64,000 bases of DNA from Bacteroidota bacterium (GTDB lineage Bacteria; Bacteroidota; Bacteroidia; Chitinophagales; Saprospiraceae). The number at the start of each line of letters is the position of its first letter. The stretch's first letter is position 1. The position numbers and the translations under genes were made by a program. The stretch covers positions 124,001 through 188,000 of the forward strand of contig WGNL01000010.1 of the NCBI GenBank assembly GCA_016124585.1, written 5' to 3'. Positions 1 to 9,000 of this stretch are shown here, piece by piece. The notes under the pieces are model-generated. The model was not told where the DNA came from, made no database searches, and saw only the letters and a list, made by a program, of their open reading frames with translations.

Positions 1-1
1 T

Positions 2-208
2 GGCTTCAATTTGCCAAAAGCTGGTGTTGCAAACCTGAAAATCACGGACGTTTCGGGCAAGGTTTTGAAAAATATTGAGCAGGAATTTAGTGCTGGCTAC
101 AATGAAGTTCAACTAAGTAGCAGCGATATTCCATCGACTGGGGTAGCCTACTACACCCTAAAAACGGAGTCAGGCACTGCTACAAAGCGAATGGTCATCG
201 TAGAATAA
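2..208 (+). CDS. T9SS type A sorting domain protein, C-terminal end only
   Basis: The open frame runs in from the left edge and ends with TAA at 206-208, so only the last 68 residues are present. They read as the beta-sandwich C-terminal signal that sends proteins through the type IX secretion system: a start like FNLPKAGVANLKI, then DVSGKVLK, then the AGYNE turn and the final ATKRMVIVE. The family signature ends in a short basic strand such as this one. The catalytic or binding part lies outside the window, so the protein's function cannot be told. A hairpin terminator follows directly, so this is the last gene of its transcript. Confidence 0.85.
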   Translation, partial: GFNLPKAGVANLKITDVSGKVLKNIEQEFSAGYNEVQLSSSDIPSTGVAYYTLKTESGTATKRMVIVE

Positions 209-230
209 ATTATTTAAAACAAACTAGAAA

Positions 231-275
231 AGGTGACCGATTGAGGGATTTTTCCAAAAGTCGGTCACCTTTCTT
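231..275 (+). terminator. Rho-independent terminator
   Basis: A perfect 10-bp stem (AGGTGACCGA at 231-240 pairing with TCGGTCACCT at 261-270), a 20-nt loop, then TTCTT. It lies 22 bases after the stop of the T9SS fragment and separates it from the cohesin gene at 320. Confidence 0.7.
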
Positions 276-319
276 CCGTCATATTAAGTTTTGGCAAACT
301 ACTTGTAATACCGATTATC

Positions 320-1123
320 ATGAAAAAGATTAATGTTTTTTCATTCCTTCTCATATTGTTTACGGCATTTAGCATGAATGCCCAAACGGTTTCTTTGACC
401 GTGCCAGATAAGCTTGTAAATCCAGGGGAATGGTTCACGATAGGCATCAAGGCCTCTGATTTTGATAATATTGCTTCCATGCAATATGCTATCCAATGGA
501 ACCCTGATATCATTGAATTTCAATCCGTAACTGGCTTAAATTCCAATATGCCAGATTTTACAGCCATCAATAGTTTCAATATTGCCCATTCGGCTGAGGG
601 CCGATTGCGGGTGAGTTGGTACTGGTTCGACCCCGTCACAAGTTCTGGTGTTTCATTAGATGACAATGCCACACTTTTCAATATCAATTTTAAAGCAGTG
701 GGCGGCATGGGCTCCAATACCATGCTTGAAATTACAGATGATACCACGGTGAACCCTCCGTTCGTGATTGAAATTGCCAATTTCGACCAAGAAGTAGCGG
801 TGAACATTGACAATGGGAAAGTGACCATCTCTGGAACAAGTGCGAGCGAGGAGACTTACACGGAAGATTTTACATTATTTCAAAATAGTCCGAACCCTTT
901 TTCAGAAATTACGTACATCTCCTTCAATTTGAATTCGGGCGATAACGCCAAATTGACCATATTTGACAGCAGCGGCAAAGCTGTATTTTCCCAAAACAAA
1001 AAATTTCCTGCCGGAATCAGCAGAATACCCGTTCGCCGGGATATGCTTTCGAGCGCAGGTACGTACTTTTACACCCTCGAAACCGCAAGAGCCACTGCCA
1101 CTAGGCAGTTGATTATGCAGTAA
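320..1123 (+). CDS. Secreted cohesin-domain protein with T9SS sorting domain
   Basis: 267 residues. A signal peptide (residues 1-21, ending SMNAQ) is followed by one cohesin-like beta-sandwich (about 23-170), recognisable by the pattern G-(W/F)-x-IGIKASDFDNIASMQY and W-NPDIIEF. A T9SS type A C-terminal domain (about 185-267) carries the usual FQNSPNPF start and ATRQLIMQ end. The ATG at 320 gives a clean signal peptide. Cohesins in clostridia bind dockerins. In Bacteroidota this fold is common in surface proteins without any dockerin partner, so a scaffold role here is only inference. The same cohesin pattern occurs three times in the next gene, so the two probably work together on the cell surface. 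Confidence 0.85.
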   Translation: MKKINVFSFLLILFTAFSMNAQTVSLTVPDKLVNPGEWFTIGIKASDFDNIASMQYAIQWNPDIIEFQSVTGLNSNMPDFTAINSFNIAHSAEGRLRVSWYWFDPVTSSGVSLDDNATLFNINFKAVGGMGSNTMLEITDDTTVNPPFVIEIANFDQEVAVNIDNGKVTISGTSASEETYTEDFTLFQNSPNPFSEITYISFNLNSGDNAKLTIFDSSGKAVFSQNKKFPAGISRIPVRRDMLSSAGTYFYTLETARATATRQLIMQ

Positions 1124-1219
1124 TGCCTAATCAAGTTGGCGGCCCATGGTGGAATTACAGGGTTCGCCAATTGTTTTCCGATTACATTTTTTCACAATTA
1201 TCGTCCCAATTCCGAACAT

Positions 1220-4200
1220 ATGAAAAGACCGATTACCAATCTCGTCATTGGGCTTCTGGCGTTATTTGCTTCGCATCTTGCCGCCCAGCCTACCTTCTCT
1301 GTTTCACCGCAAACCATCACGGCCAACGCGGGAGACAATATTACCGTAGATATCGTGGTGTCGAGCTTCGACAACATCCTTACCTTCCAGTATTCCATGA
1401 ATTGGAATCCAGCTGTGCTGGAATTTCAATCGCCTGTTGGAAATATCTCTCCATCACAACTGCCAGGCATGAACGCAAGCAGTTTCGGAACAACTGGAAC
1501 TGGCAATGGTATCTTGACTGTATCGTGGTCTGATCAGAATGCAACTGGTGTAACCGTTGCTGATGGTACCATTTTATACAGTCTGACCTTTCATGTACTT
1601 TCTTCTCAGCCTGCTACCATTAATTTTGGCAATGCCCCCACGGCCATGGAGGTGTATAATGGAGCTGGAATGGATATTACAGCCGGCACTACTTTTATCG
1701 GAGCTTCAGTTAATGGAGGCTCAGGTGGAGGCGGCGGCGGCGGCGGCGGAAACCCCGTCAGTGGCTTCGCAGTCATAGCTTCTGATGAAACTGCTGCGCC
1801 TGGTGATCAGGTTTGCGTGGATGTCACGGTAAATGATTTTACCAACATCCTTTCCATGCAGTACACCATGGAGTTTGATGAATCGAAATGGCAATTCGTC
1901 AATATCCCTACTAATAATTTTGGACTTCCTGGACTTACAATTGGGAATTTTGGCACCAACTTGTCAGCTCAGGGGCAACTTACCTTGTCTTGGTCGGATC
2001 CAAATGCCACAGGCGTAACTGTAGCTAATGGAACTGTGATTTACCAAGTCTGCCTAAATGCAATTGGTGCAGATAACTGCAATGCCACTACGCCATTTCA
2101 GTTTAATAGTGCAGTTACTCCTATTGAAGTTTATAACGGCAATAGCCAGCCAGTTACATTCCAAAGCGATCCTGGCGACCTTGAAATTTGTAGTTCCGGC
2201 GGCGGCGGTGGCGGTGGAAACGGTGACCTCACGTTCATCGCTGGTGAAGTAGAATCTCCTGCAGGTTCTCAGATATGTGTGGATTTTACGGTTGAAAATT
2301 TTAATTGTATCGTAAGTGCACAGTACACTGTTCATTTCGACCAGACTGTTATCCAATTTGCTTCCGTTCAAGGATTTGGGCTACCAGATTTGACTTCGGC
2401 TAATTTTGGCACTACGGAGACCAACAATGGTATTCTCCGTTTTTCATGGCCTTCTCCTGATCCTGTAAATGGCAACACAGTCGCCGATGGCACAGTGATA
2501 TTCCAAGTCTGCTTCAATGTGGTTGGGGCCAACGGAACAGTAGGCAATATTACTTTCAATGGAGATCCAATGCCAATTGAAGTAAGTAGTTGTAACAGCC
2601 AAAACGTTACCCCAGTTTTTGACCCAGGTAGTGTGACTGTTGGCGTCACTTGCACAGGCCCGCTATCGATAACCAATTCCTCCATAACACCTGTGAGCTG
2701 TGCTGGCGGAAGTGATGGGGGAGTGCCCATCACTGTGACTGGTGGTAGTGCGACAAAAACCTATGTTTGGAAAAACGCAAGCGGCACAACAGTTGGTACT
2801 TCGCAAAACCTGACCGGGGTTCCTGCTGGCCTTTATACAGTAACTGTAACAAGCTGTGGGGGCAATGAGACTGCCACTGCTGGGCCATTCCAAGTGACAC
2901 AACCGCTGGCATTGCATGTTGACAATACTACCCAGAACATCGCCTGTTTTGGTGAAACAAACGGCTCCATTGACATCACTGTAACGGGAGGCACCAATAC
3001 TGGTACTGGCTGTACAGGGTATACCTATACTTGGAGCAATGGCGCCACTTCACAAGATATTACTGGCCTTTCGGCAGGTAGCTACACCGTCACTGTTACG
3101 GACTGCAAAGGTTGTACGATAGTCTCAGGACCATTCACGATTTCAGCGCCACCAAGCGCCCTCACTGCTACGGTGAGCTCTACCAATATTTTATGTAACG
3201 GTGCTGCCAACGGTACAATCACTGTAACAGCCAGTGGTGGAGGCAACACAAAAGAATATCGAATCAATAATGGCAACTGGGGCACAAACAACGTGTTCAA
3301 TAACCTGGCTGCTGGCACTTACACAGTTGACACACGTGACCAACCATATGGCTGTGTGAAAACAAACACGGTAACGATTACAGAACCAACGGCTATCAAT
3401 ATTACGTTGACACCAAACCCACCCTCTGGTGGCCAAGCCAATGGTTCAATTACTTCCAATATTACTGGTGGTATTGGTTCATATTCATGTAACTGGTCAG
3501 GGCCTAATGGGGCGATTCAGGGATGCAACCCTACAAACCTTGGTCCAGGCAACTATTGCGTAACCGTAACGGATGGCAACGGCTGTACAAAAGTTAAATG
3601 TACTCTATTAAGTGCACCTGTTACTGACAACGGCAGCACTTTTAAAAATGCATGCGCTGGCACATGCAATGGTGAAATTCATGTAGTTGCTTCGGGCGGT
3701 ATCACCCCTTACACCTATACTTGGTCAGACAATGGTACAGGCTCTGATAGAACTGGACTTTGTGCAGGCACCTACACCGTAACCGTGAGCAACCCAAGTT
3801 TGCCACAGAACCAGTTTTTGGTGCAAACCTTTACAATTACGCAGCCTACACAAGGTGTAAGCGCTATTTTGGCAAATTTTGAATTGCCTACCACTTCTGC
3901 TTCATGTAATGGTTCCATCACTTTGAGTCCGCAAGGTGGCTCTGGTTCTGGCTATACTTATGTTTGGAGTGGAACTTCTCAGACCACCAATCCAATTTTT
4001 AACTTGTGTGAGGGAACTTACGCTGCCACCATTACAGACGGTAATGGCTGCACTGGAACCTATGGGCCATATATTCTGGACTATATACCAGTTCCACTTG
4101 ATTCTCCACAAGTAAGTGCGATAAATGCTTGTGCTTCACAAAATAATGGTCAAGTAACCCTATCCATTTCGGGTGGTACACCTCCGTATAAATATCAAAT

Positions 4201-5818
4201 TTCGGGGCCTCCTAGCGCACAGATGTTTACTACAAGTCAGACTTCTTATACATTTTCAAACTTGGCAGGTGGTGCACATACTTTCACCATTACGGATAGT
4301 GGCCAAGGAGTTGATCAACAATCAAAAAATGGGTCAGTAACGATTGATGTTACTACGCTTGCTGTAACGCCTGTCGTGGTTACGCATGCCACTGGGCTTG
4401 CGCCACAATCGGGTCATGTGGATATAACGCCTTCTGGTGGTCAAGCTCCATATACCTACCAATGGAACAATGGAGCCTCTTCACAGGATTTGTTTAGTGT
4501 GGCACATGGCTGTTACGAGCTTACCATGCAGGATGCCAACGGTTGTGTTCAGGTGTTCAACAATATTGGCGTCGGGGAGCTTACCGCAAGTTTTTCCGAT
4601 GTAAAACCAGATTGCCCACAACAGCTAGGTTCAATCACTGCTACTGCCTTGTTGAATGAAAGCTGTGCTGTGGCAAATACCCCATATACTTACAAGTGGA
4701 GCGATGCCAATGGCACAGTTAGCATGAGTCAAACAGCAGATAATTTGCCTCCTGGAAATTATACAGTAACCATTACCGATTCAAAAGGTACCAGCATTGT
4801 TCAGCAGCATACACTTGAGTCAGAATCAAACTTAAGTGTCAGTGCAAACATAACTACCGATTACAACGGTTACGATATTCGTTGTTATGGTGGAAGTGGC
4901 GGTGCAGCCATTGCGGTACCAATGAATGGCGTAACCCCTTACACATATGCTTGGAGCAATGGTAAGACGACCCAGGCTGTATCTGGTCTTGGAGCGGATA
5001 TAACCTACTTAGTTACCGTTACGGATGGTCATGGTTGTCAAATGTCAACTAGCTTACAATTGGAAGGTCCAACGCAGCTTTCGGCGGAGGGCAATGCATC
5101 GGCTAGTGGCTGTACTGAGGGTGATACAGGGCAGGCTTCCGTTACAGTCAGTGGCGGTGTTCCAGCATATAGCTATTCGTGGAGCAATGGCGATAAAGAC
5201 CGTATTGCCGATAATTTGACACCTGGCAATAACTATTCTGTCACTGTTACCGATTTTAATGGTTGCACAATGATTGAAAATGTAACTGTTCCATTGATTG
5301 AAACGCTAAAACTTACTGCCTTCTCCGTTTCTGATAGTGGTGGCCCGAGTGGTGTGGCAGGTGTAATCGTTACGGGTGGAACACCGCCTTACAAGTATGT
5401 TTGGAAAGACTATCCAACAGTTGCTGACAGTATTCTGACGGAACTATTCCCAGGGAATTATATCGTCGTGGTAACGGATGGCAACGGATGCCAAGCGACT
5501 AAACCTGTAAAAGTGGACGATGACACGGAGTGTGGTGAAGTCAGGACAGTTATCACCCCGGAAGGCGATGGTAAGAACGAAGAGTTCCTCATCAAATGCC
5601 TCAACCGTTTCAGTGACAATACCCTCGAAATCTACAACCGTTGGGGACAGCAGGTATATCGTACGGAAAATTACAACGACGATAACCTCTGGCGTGGCAC
5701 CAATTCACTTGGCAATGATGTGCCAGATGGTGTGTATTTCTACGTCTTCAACTATTTCGACCCAGGTATCAATGCATATGTCACCAAAAAAGGTAGCGTA
5801 ACTGTGCTTCGCAAATAA
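1220..5818 (+). CDS. Giant surface adhesin: three cohesins, SprB repeats, gliding-type C-terminal domain
   Basis: 1532 residues from the ATG at 1220, chosen because it starts a good signal peptide (MKRPITNLVIG...AAQ). Frame extends upstream but without a better start. Order: cohesin 1 (about 24-167), a poly-glycine linker (168-177), cohesin 2 (179-325), a second Gly linker, cohesin 3 (335-477), then a long series of SprB-like repeats (about 480-1433; recurring G-G-x-x-P-Y-x-Y-x-W-S-N-G and G-x-Y-x-V-T-V-T-D-x-x-G-C). It ends with a gliding-motility-associated C-terminal domain (about 1434-1532; VITPEGDGKNEEF, IYNRWGQQVY, DGVYFYV). These C-terminal domains are T9SS type B signals, so the protein should be exported to the cell surface. 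SprB is the mobile gliding adhesin of Flavobacterium. Whether this one supports gliding or only adhesion is unknown. A PorP/SprF gene follows, the usual partner of such adhesins. Confidence 0.88.
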   Translation: MKRPITNLVIGLLALFASHLAAQPTFSVSPQTITANAGDNITVDIVVSSFDNILTFQYSMNWNPAVLEFQSPVGNISPSQLPGMNASSFGTTGTGNGILTVSWSDQNATGVTVADGTILYSLTFHVLSSQPATINFGNAPTAMEVYNGAGMDITAGTTFIGASVNGGSGGGGGGGGGNPVSGFAVIASDETAAPGDQVCVDVTVNDFTNILSMQYTMEFDESKWQFVNIPTNNFGLPGLTIGNFGTNLSAQGQLTLSWSDPNATGVTVANGTVIYQVCLNAIGADNCNATTPFQFNSAVTPIEVYNGNSQPVTFQSDPGDLEICSSGGGGGGGNGDLTFIAGEVESPAGSQICVDFTVENFNCIVSAQYTVHFDQTVIQFASVQGFGLPDLTSANFGTTETNNGILRFSWPSPDPVNGNTVADGTVIFQVCFNVVGANGTVGNITFNGDPMPIEVSSCNSQNVTPVFDPGSVTVGVTCTGPLSITNSSITPVSCAGGSDGGVPITVTGGSATKTYVWKNASGTTVGTSQNLTGVPAGLYTVTVTSCGGNETATAGPFQVTQPLALHVDNTTQNIACFGETNGSIDITVTGGTNTGTGCTGYTYTWSNGATSQDITGLSAGSYTVTVTDCKGCTIVSGPFTISAPPSALTATVSSTNILCNGAANGTITVTASGGGNTKEYRINNGNWGTNNVFNNLAAGTYTVDTRDQPYGCVKTNTVTITEPTAINITLTPNPPSGGQANGSITSNITGGIGSYSCNWSGPNGAIQGCNPTNLGPGNYCVTVTDGNGCTKVKCTLLSAPVTDNGSTFKNACAGTCNGEIHVVASGGITPYTYTWSDNGTGSDRTGLCAGTYTVTVSNPSLPQNQFLVQTFTITQPTQGVSAILANFELPTTSASCNGSITLSPQGGSGSGYTYVWSGTSQTTNPIFNLCEGTYAATITDGNGCTGTYGPYILDYIPVPLDSPQVSAINACASQNNGQVTLSISGGTPPYKYQISGPPSAQMFTTSQTSYTFSNLAGGAHTFTITDSGQGVDQQSKNGSVTIDVTTLAVTPVVVTHATGLAPQSGHVDITPSGGQAPYTYQWNNGASSQDLFSVAHGCYELTMQDANGCVQVFNNIGVGELTASFSDVKPDCPQQLGSITATALLNESCAVANTPYTYKWSDANGTVSMSQTADNLPPGNYTVTITDSKGTSIVQQHTLESESNLSVSANITTDYNGYDIRCYGGSGGAAIAVPMNGVTPYTYAWSNGKTTQAVSGLGADITYLVTVTDGHGCQMSTSLQLEGPTQLSAEGNASASGCTEGDTGQASVTVSGGVPAYSYSWSNGDKDRIADNLTPGNNYSVTVTDFNGCTMIENVTVPLIETLKLTAFSVSDSGGPSGVAGVIVTGGTPPYKYVWKDYPTVADSILTELFPGNYIVVVTDGNGCQATKPVKVDDDTECGEVRTVITPEGDGKNEEFLIKCLNRFSDNTLEIYNRWGQQVYRTENYNDDNLWRGTNSLGNDVPDGVYFYVFNYFDPGINAYVTKKGSVTVLRK

Positions 5819-5835
5819 AGTGATGATTAGTGGAT

Positions 5836-5872
5836 GGTGATTTGTGACTGGGTATTACAGTCACTAATCACC
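5836..5872. repeat. Hairpin built from GTGATT/AATCAC words
   Basis: 15-bp arms (GGTGATTTGTGACTG at 5836-5850 and CAGTCACTAATCACC at 5858-5872, one mismatch) around a 7-nt loop, in the gap between the adhesin and the PorP gene. The same AATCACC words continue to about 5900 and reappear at 47168-47215. No U-run follows, so it may not terminate transcription. Confidence 0.6.
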
Positions 5873-5912
5873 ACCCACCAACCATTTTCCAATCCAATCA
5901 CCGATTAAATCC

Positions 5913-6845
5913 ATGAGCATGAAAAAACTTTTTTTACTCATAGCTGCTGTTTTTACCCTTCAAGCTGCTTGGTCGCAGGAGCAGTCCGCCGTTTTTTCAC
6001 ATTATACCATCAATCCAATCCTTATATCGCCAGCTGTGGCTGGTTTTTATGAGAACCACCAGATTTACATGGGGGTGCGCAGCCAGTGGACTGGGTTTAC
6101 TGAAAACCCAAAATCCTATGGCATTGGCTATAACGGCCCGATTGGCAAGACGCTTGGACTTGGGCTGGGAGTGATGTCCGAAAACCTCGGCAACATGACC
6201 AACACTCGTTTGCAACTCAACTATGCCTTCCGGTACGAAGTGAAAAACGTCAAGTTCGCAGCTGGTTTTTCAACCGAATTTTTGACCAAAAAAGTGGCCA
6301 AATCGGTTTTGCAAAGTCCGCTGTACGACCCAGATGACGAAATCATCATGAATGCTGTAGATGGCAACAAGGTTTTTGATGCATCACTTGGTGCATTTGC
6401 CACTTTCAAGAAAAATACTTTTGTCGGAATCACCTTTTCCAACCTCGTGGTCGCAAAAATCGGAGAGATAGAAACTGGAAAAAATGAAGGCACCCCCTTC
6501 AAATATTCCATCATCACCTTTGGTCATGAGTTTGAGGTAGAGCCTTATAATTTCAAGCTAAAGCCTTCGGTGTTGGTTTACAATATCAAGGATAAACCCC
6601 TCCAAATTGACTTCAACATGCTTGGCTCGTTTATCAATGACAAGCTTATTGCTGGGGTATCAGTTCGTGCGGGCACTGGGGGGGCGACTGGTATCATGTT
6701 GGGCACCAATGTTGACATTTTCAAACTGTACTACAGCTATGACCTAACATTCCAGAAATTCCAAAAATACAACAGCGGCTCCCATGAGCTTACGTTGTTG
6801 TTCAGCTTCGACAGTGGCAAAAAGCGCTACGACCGTAGCAACTGA
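5913..6845 (+). CDS. PorP/SprF family type IX secretion membrane protein
   Basis: 310 residues, the usual length. Signal peptide to about residue 22, then the family opening QEQSAVFSHYTINPILISPA and the repeated amphipathic strands of an outer-membrane barrel, ending with a GSHELTLLFSFD strand. PorP/SprF proteins sit in the outer membrane and hold or export T9SS type B cargo. SprF is needed for SprB secretion in Flavobacterium. Position 94 bp behind an SprB-like adhesin fits a dedicated cargo/partner pair. A second in-frame ATG at 5919 is an equally possible start. A terminator follows at 6992. Confidence 0.88.
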   Translation: MSMKKLFLLIAAVFTLQAAWSQEQSAVFSHYTINPILISPAVAGFYENHQIYMGVRSQWTGFTENPKSYGIGYNGPIGKTLGLGLGVMSENLGNMTNTRLQLNYAFRYEVKNVKFAAGFSTEFLTKKVAKSVLQSPLYDPDDEIIMNAVDGNKVFDASLGAFATFKKNTFVGITFSNLVVAKIGEIETGKNEGTPFKYSIITFGHEFEVEPYNFKLKPSVLVYNIKDKPLQIDFNMLGSFINDKLIAGVSVRAGTGGATGIMLGTNVDIFKLYYSYDLTFQKFQKYNSGSHELTLLFSFDSGKKRYDRSN

Positions 6846-6991
6846 TATGGCAGCCGACACGGCTTTGAGAACACCGAATTTGAAACCACCCGTTCACACC
6901 GGGTTTTAAACAAAATTTTTAGAACGGATTTGACCAAGAAAAAATCCGTCACAAGAAAATAGATGTCCTTTAACAATTGGTTTTTGGGATG

Positions 6992-7027
6992 GCCCCCCTC
7001 GTAAAGTCGAGGTGGGGCTACTTTTTT
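6992..7027 (+). terminator. Rho-independent terminator after PorP gene
   Basis: GCCCCCCTCG (6992-7001) pairs with CGAGGTGGGGC (7008-7018) with one bulge, followed by TACTTTTTTG. It lies about 150 bases after the PorP stop. Confidence 0.6.
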
Positions 7028-7075
7028 GCAAAAGAAAAATCCAGACAAAAACTAAACTGTTTTAATGACATTGCT

Positions 7076-7083
7076 TACTTTTG
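7076..7083 (+). promoter_or_regulatory. Possible Bacteroidota -7 box (TACTTTTG)
   Basis: Matches TAnnTTTG exactly, but no TTG is found at the usual 17-23 bases upstream, and such an 8-mer turns up often by chance. If used, transcription would begin just before the perfect hairpin at 7096 and continue to greA. Confidence 0.25.
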
Positions 7084-7095
7084 TAACTCGAAAAG

Positions 7096-7141
7096 AAGGC
7101 AAGAACGTTTCCGGCAAGTAGTTCGGAAACGTTCTTGCCTT
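7096..7141 (+). terminator. Perfect 18-bp hairpin ahead of greA, terminator or attenuator
   Basis: AAGGCAAGAACGTTTCCG (7096-7113) pairs without mismatch with 7124-7141 across a 10-nt loop, then TT. It is much stronger than the nearby terminators and lies 200 bases ahead of the greA start, just after a possible -7 box. The stretch 7142-7343 holds two weaker hairpins (around 7183-7226, and TTTCCGG/CCGGAAA at 7265-7285) and no gene, so it may be a structured leader. Confidence 0.55.
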
Positions 7142-7343
7142 TTAGGTTTGATGGTCAGCAACCAATAATCTTGACTGAATTCGCCCAATAATCCTGTCCA
7201 GCGAAACACAAGGAAGCTGGATTATTCGAATTTATTTTCCCGATTTTTGATGAAATGCCGCTTTTTTCCGGACTGTTGCCGGAAAGCATGACTTTCGTCG
7301 CTGTTAGCTTCAAGCCTATTTTTTACTGAAAAAAGAAACTGTT

Positions 7344-7814
7344 ATGAATGTTACATATCTCACACAGGAAGGCCACGATAGGTTGAAGGCCGAGTTAGAA
7401 GAACTGAAAACTACTGGACGCCAAGATGCAGCCCGTGCTATTGCTGAGGCCCGTGACAAAGGCGACCTTTCTGAAAATGCCGAATACGATGCTGCTAAGA
7501 ATGCCCAAGGCATGTTGGAGCTGAAAATAAACGAGTTGGAAAAGGTCATGGCCAACGCTCGAATCCTGAGCACAGAGGACATGGATACTTCCGAGGTTCG
7601 CCTTCTAACTAGCGTTACTATTCTCAATAAAAAGACCAAGAAGGAGGACACTTATACCCTCGTTTCCGAATCGGAGTCCAGTCTGAAGGATAAAAAAATA
7701 TCTGCCAGTTCCCCCATCGGCAAAGGGCTTTTGGGGAAAAAAGTTGGTGAAATCGCTGCCATCAACACTCCCGCAGGACAGGTGGAGTTCAAAATTTTGA
7801 AAATCTTTATCTAA
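7344..7814 (+). CDS. greA: Transcription elongation factor GreA
   Basis: 156 residues, normal length. GreA enters the RNA polymerase secondary channel and stimulates cleavage of backtracked transcripts. The N-terminal coiled coil (about 1-75) carries the tip motif DLSENAEYDAAK with its acidic catalytic pair. The C-terminal FKBP-like domain (about 80-156) has SPIGKGLLGKKVGE and ends FKILKI. The start follows a 200-base leader with hairpins. The HIT gene follows after an 80-bp gap filled by a TTTTCCA repeat. Confidence 0.96.
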   Translation: MNVTYLTQEGHDRLKAELEELKTTGRQDAARAIAEARDKGDLSENAEYDAAKNAQGMLELKINELEKVMANARILSTEDMDTSEVRLLTSVTILNKKTKKEDTYTLVSESESSLKDKKISASSPIGKGLLGKKVGEIAAINTPAGQVEFKILKIFI

Positions 7815-7823
7815 TTGAAATAG

Positions 7824-7890
7824 TGAAAATGGAAAATTGAGAATGGCGCTGGTGAGGCGTTCTGTTTTCCATTTTCCATTTTCCATTTTT
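7824..7890. repeat. Tandem-word hairpin (TTTTCCA repeats)
   Basis: The left arm GAAAATGGAAAATTGAGAATGG (as words of 7-8 bases) pairs with four TTTTCCA words on the right, ending in TTTTTCG. It fills the gap between greA and the HIT gene almost completely. Related structures lie at 8926-9000, 33472-33543 and 60285-60361. Confidence 0.65.
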
Positions 7891-7894
7891 CGTT

Positions 7895-8293
7895 ATGTCT
7901 AGCATCTTCACTCGCATTATCAAAGGCGAAATTCCAAGTCACAAAATTGCTGAGTCCGAGCATTTCATCGCCTTCCTCGACATCAATCCTGTAGTAAAAG
8001 GCCACACCCTCGTAGTTCCAAAAGAAGAGGTGGATTACCTGTTCGACTTGGATGGTGGGACATTGGCAGGCCTCATTCTTTTTTCCAAAAAAGTAGCCCG
8101 AGCACTCGATAAATCAATCGCCTGCAAGCGGGTGGGGTTGATGGTAATCGGTACGGAAGTGCCACATGCCCATGTTCATCTTATTCCTTTCCAACGGGAA
8201 AGCCAGATGAACATTTCAGGTCCCAAACTTGATTTCACAAAAGAAGAAATGTCCGAAATTGCCGCCTCCATTGCAGGGAATTTTGAACCGTGA
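7895..8293 (+). CDS. HIT family nucleotide-binding hydrolase
   Basis: 132 residues. Histidine-triad proteins split nucleoside phosphoramidates and related phosphate bonds, using the middle histidine of the H-x-H-x-H motif. Here the motif is PHAHVHLIP (about 89-97). The N-terminus has the usual SIFTRIIKGEIPSHKI and FLDINPVVKGHTLVVPK. The residues before the triad (GLMVIGTEV) depart from the NxGxxAGQ of the HINT group, a pattern common in Bacteroidota HIT proteins. The gene ends 34 bp from the convergent ruvC. Confidence 0.93.
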   Translation: MSSIFTRIIKGEIPSHKIAESEHFIAFLDINPVVKGHTLVVPKEEVDYLFDLDGGTLAGLILFSKKVARALDKSIACKRVGLMVIGTEVPHAHVHLIPFQRESQMNISGPKLDFTKEEMSEIAASIAGNFEP

Positions 8294-8326
8294 ATTTAAC
8301 ATGCACTGCTTTTCTCAATTCACCTT

Positions 8327-8887
8327 TCACAATTTTTTGGTTGGGTTTTCTTTCACATAAGCTGCCCAATCCTTCACTTTCTTCCCGCCACCAGGCAGCG
8401 ATTTTGATTGGTAAAAATGGCAGACTGCCGTGGCCAGTGCGTCTGTCGCATCGAGGTATTTTTCTTCGAGTTTGGTCTTGAAAATCGTTTCCAGCATGGC
8501 AGCCACCTGTTCCTTGGAAGCGTTGCCATTTCCGGTCACGGATTGCTTGATTTTCTTTGGTGAATACTCCGTTATCTCAACCCCCATCGTGATGCCTGCG
8601 GCAATGGCGACACCTTGCGCCCGCCCAAGTTTGAGCATGGACTGGACGTTTTTGGCGTAAAATGGGGCCTCAATCCCAATCTCACTCGGTTCGTAGCGCC
8701 GCACCAGCGCCTGCACTTCCTCAAAGATTTTTTTCAGCTTAAGTTGCTGCTCCTCAAGGTGTTGCATGGTGATAACTCCTAGTGCAATAAGGCTCAGTTT
8801 TCGGTTTTCCACTTCCACAATGCCATAACCTAGCACATTGGTGCCAGGGTCGATGCCAAGTAGGCGATATTTTGTTGTTGCTGTCAT
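8327..8887 (-). CDS. ruvC: Holliday junction resolvase RuvC
   Basis: 186 residues. RuvC cuts four-way junctions bound by RuvAB. The acidic catalytic set is visible: D in LLGIDPGTNVLGYG, E in EIGIEAPFYAKN, and the DATDALATAVCH motif. The junction-binding segment GRAQGVAIAA is present. It is about 15 residues longer than E. coli RuvC because of a lysine-rich tail (KKVKDWAAYVKENPTKKL), as is common in this phylum. It stands alone, without ruvA or ruvB beside it. Confidence 0.96.
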   Translation of the reverse strand: MTATTKYRLLGIDPGTNVLGYGIVEVENRKLSLIALGVITMQHLEEQQLKLKKIFEEVQALVRRYEPSEIGIEAPFYAKNVQSMLKLGRAQGVAIAAGITMGVEITEYSPKKIKQSVTGNGNASKEQVAAMLETIFKTKLEEKYLDATDALATAVCHFYQSKSLPGGGKKVKDWAAYVKENPTKKL

Positions 8888-8925
8888 TGCGCAGCAAAGC
8901 TAACTTCGCACAGCGAAATTGATAG

Positions 8926-9000
8926 TTGAAAATGGACAATTGATGATTGAATCAAGAACCCACGTCCAATTTCAATTTTCAATTTTCAATTTTCAATTGA
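8926..9000. repeat. Tandem-word hairpin (TTTTCAA repeats)
   Basis: Left words TTGAAAATGGACAATTGATGATTGAA pair loosely with four successive TTTTCAA/TTCAATT words at about 8967-9000. The element overlaps the only ATG available for the downstream membrane protein, so it may supply the start of that gene. Confidence 0.6.

Noticed and set aside
1136-1219. Extended start of the three-cohesin adhesin
   Set aside because: The 28 extra residues are not a signal peptide; the ATG at 1220 begins one.
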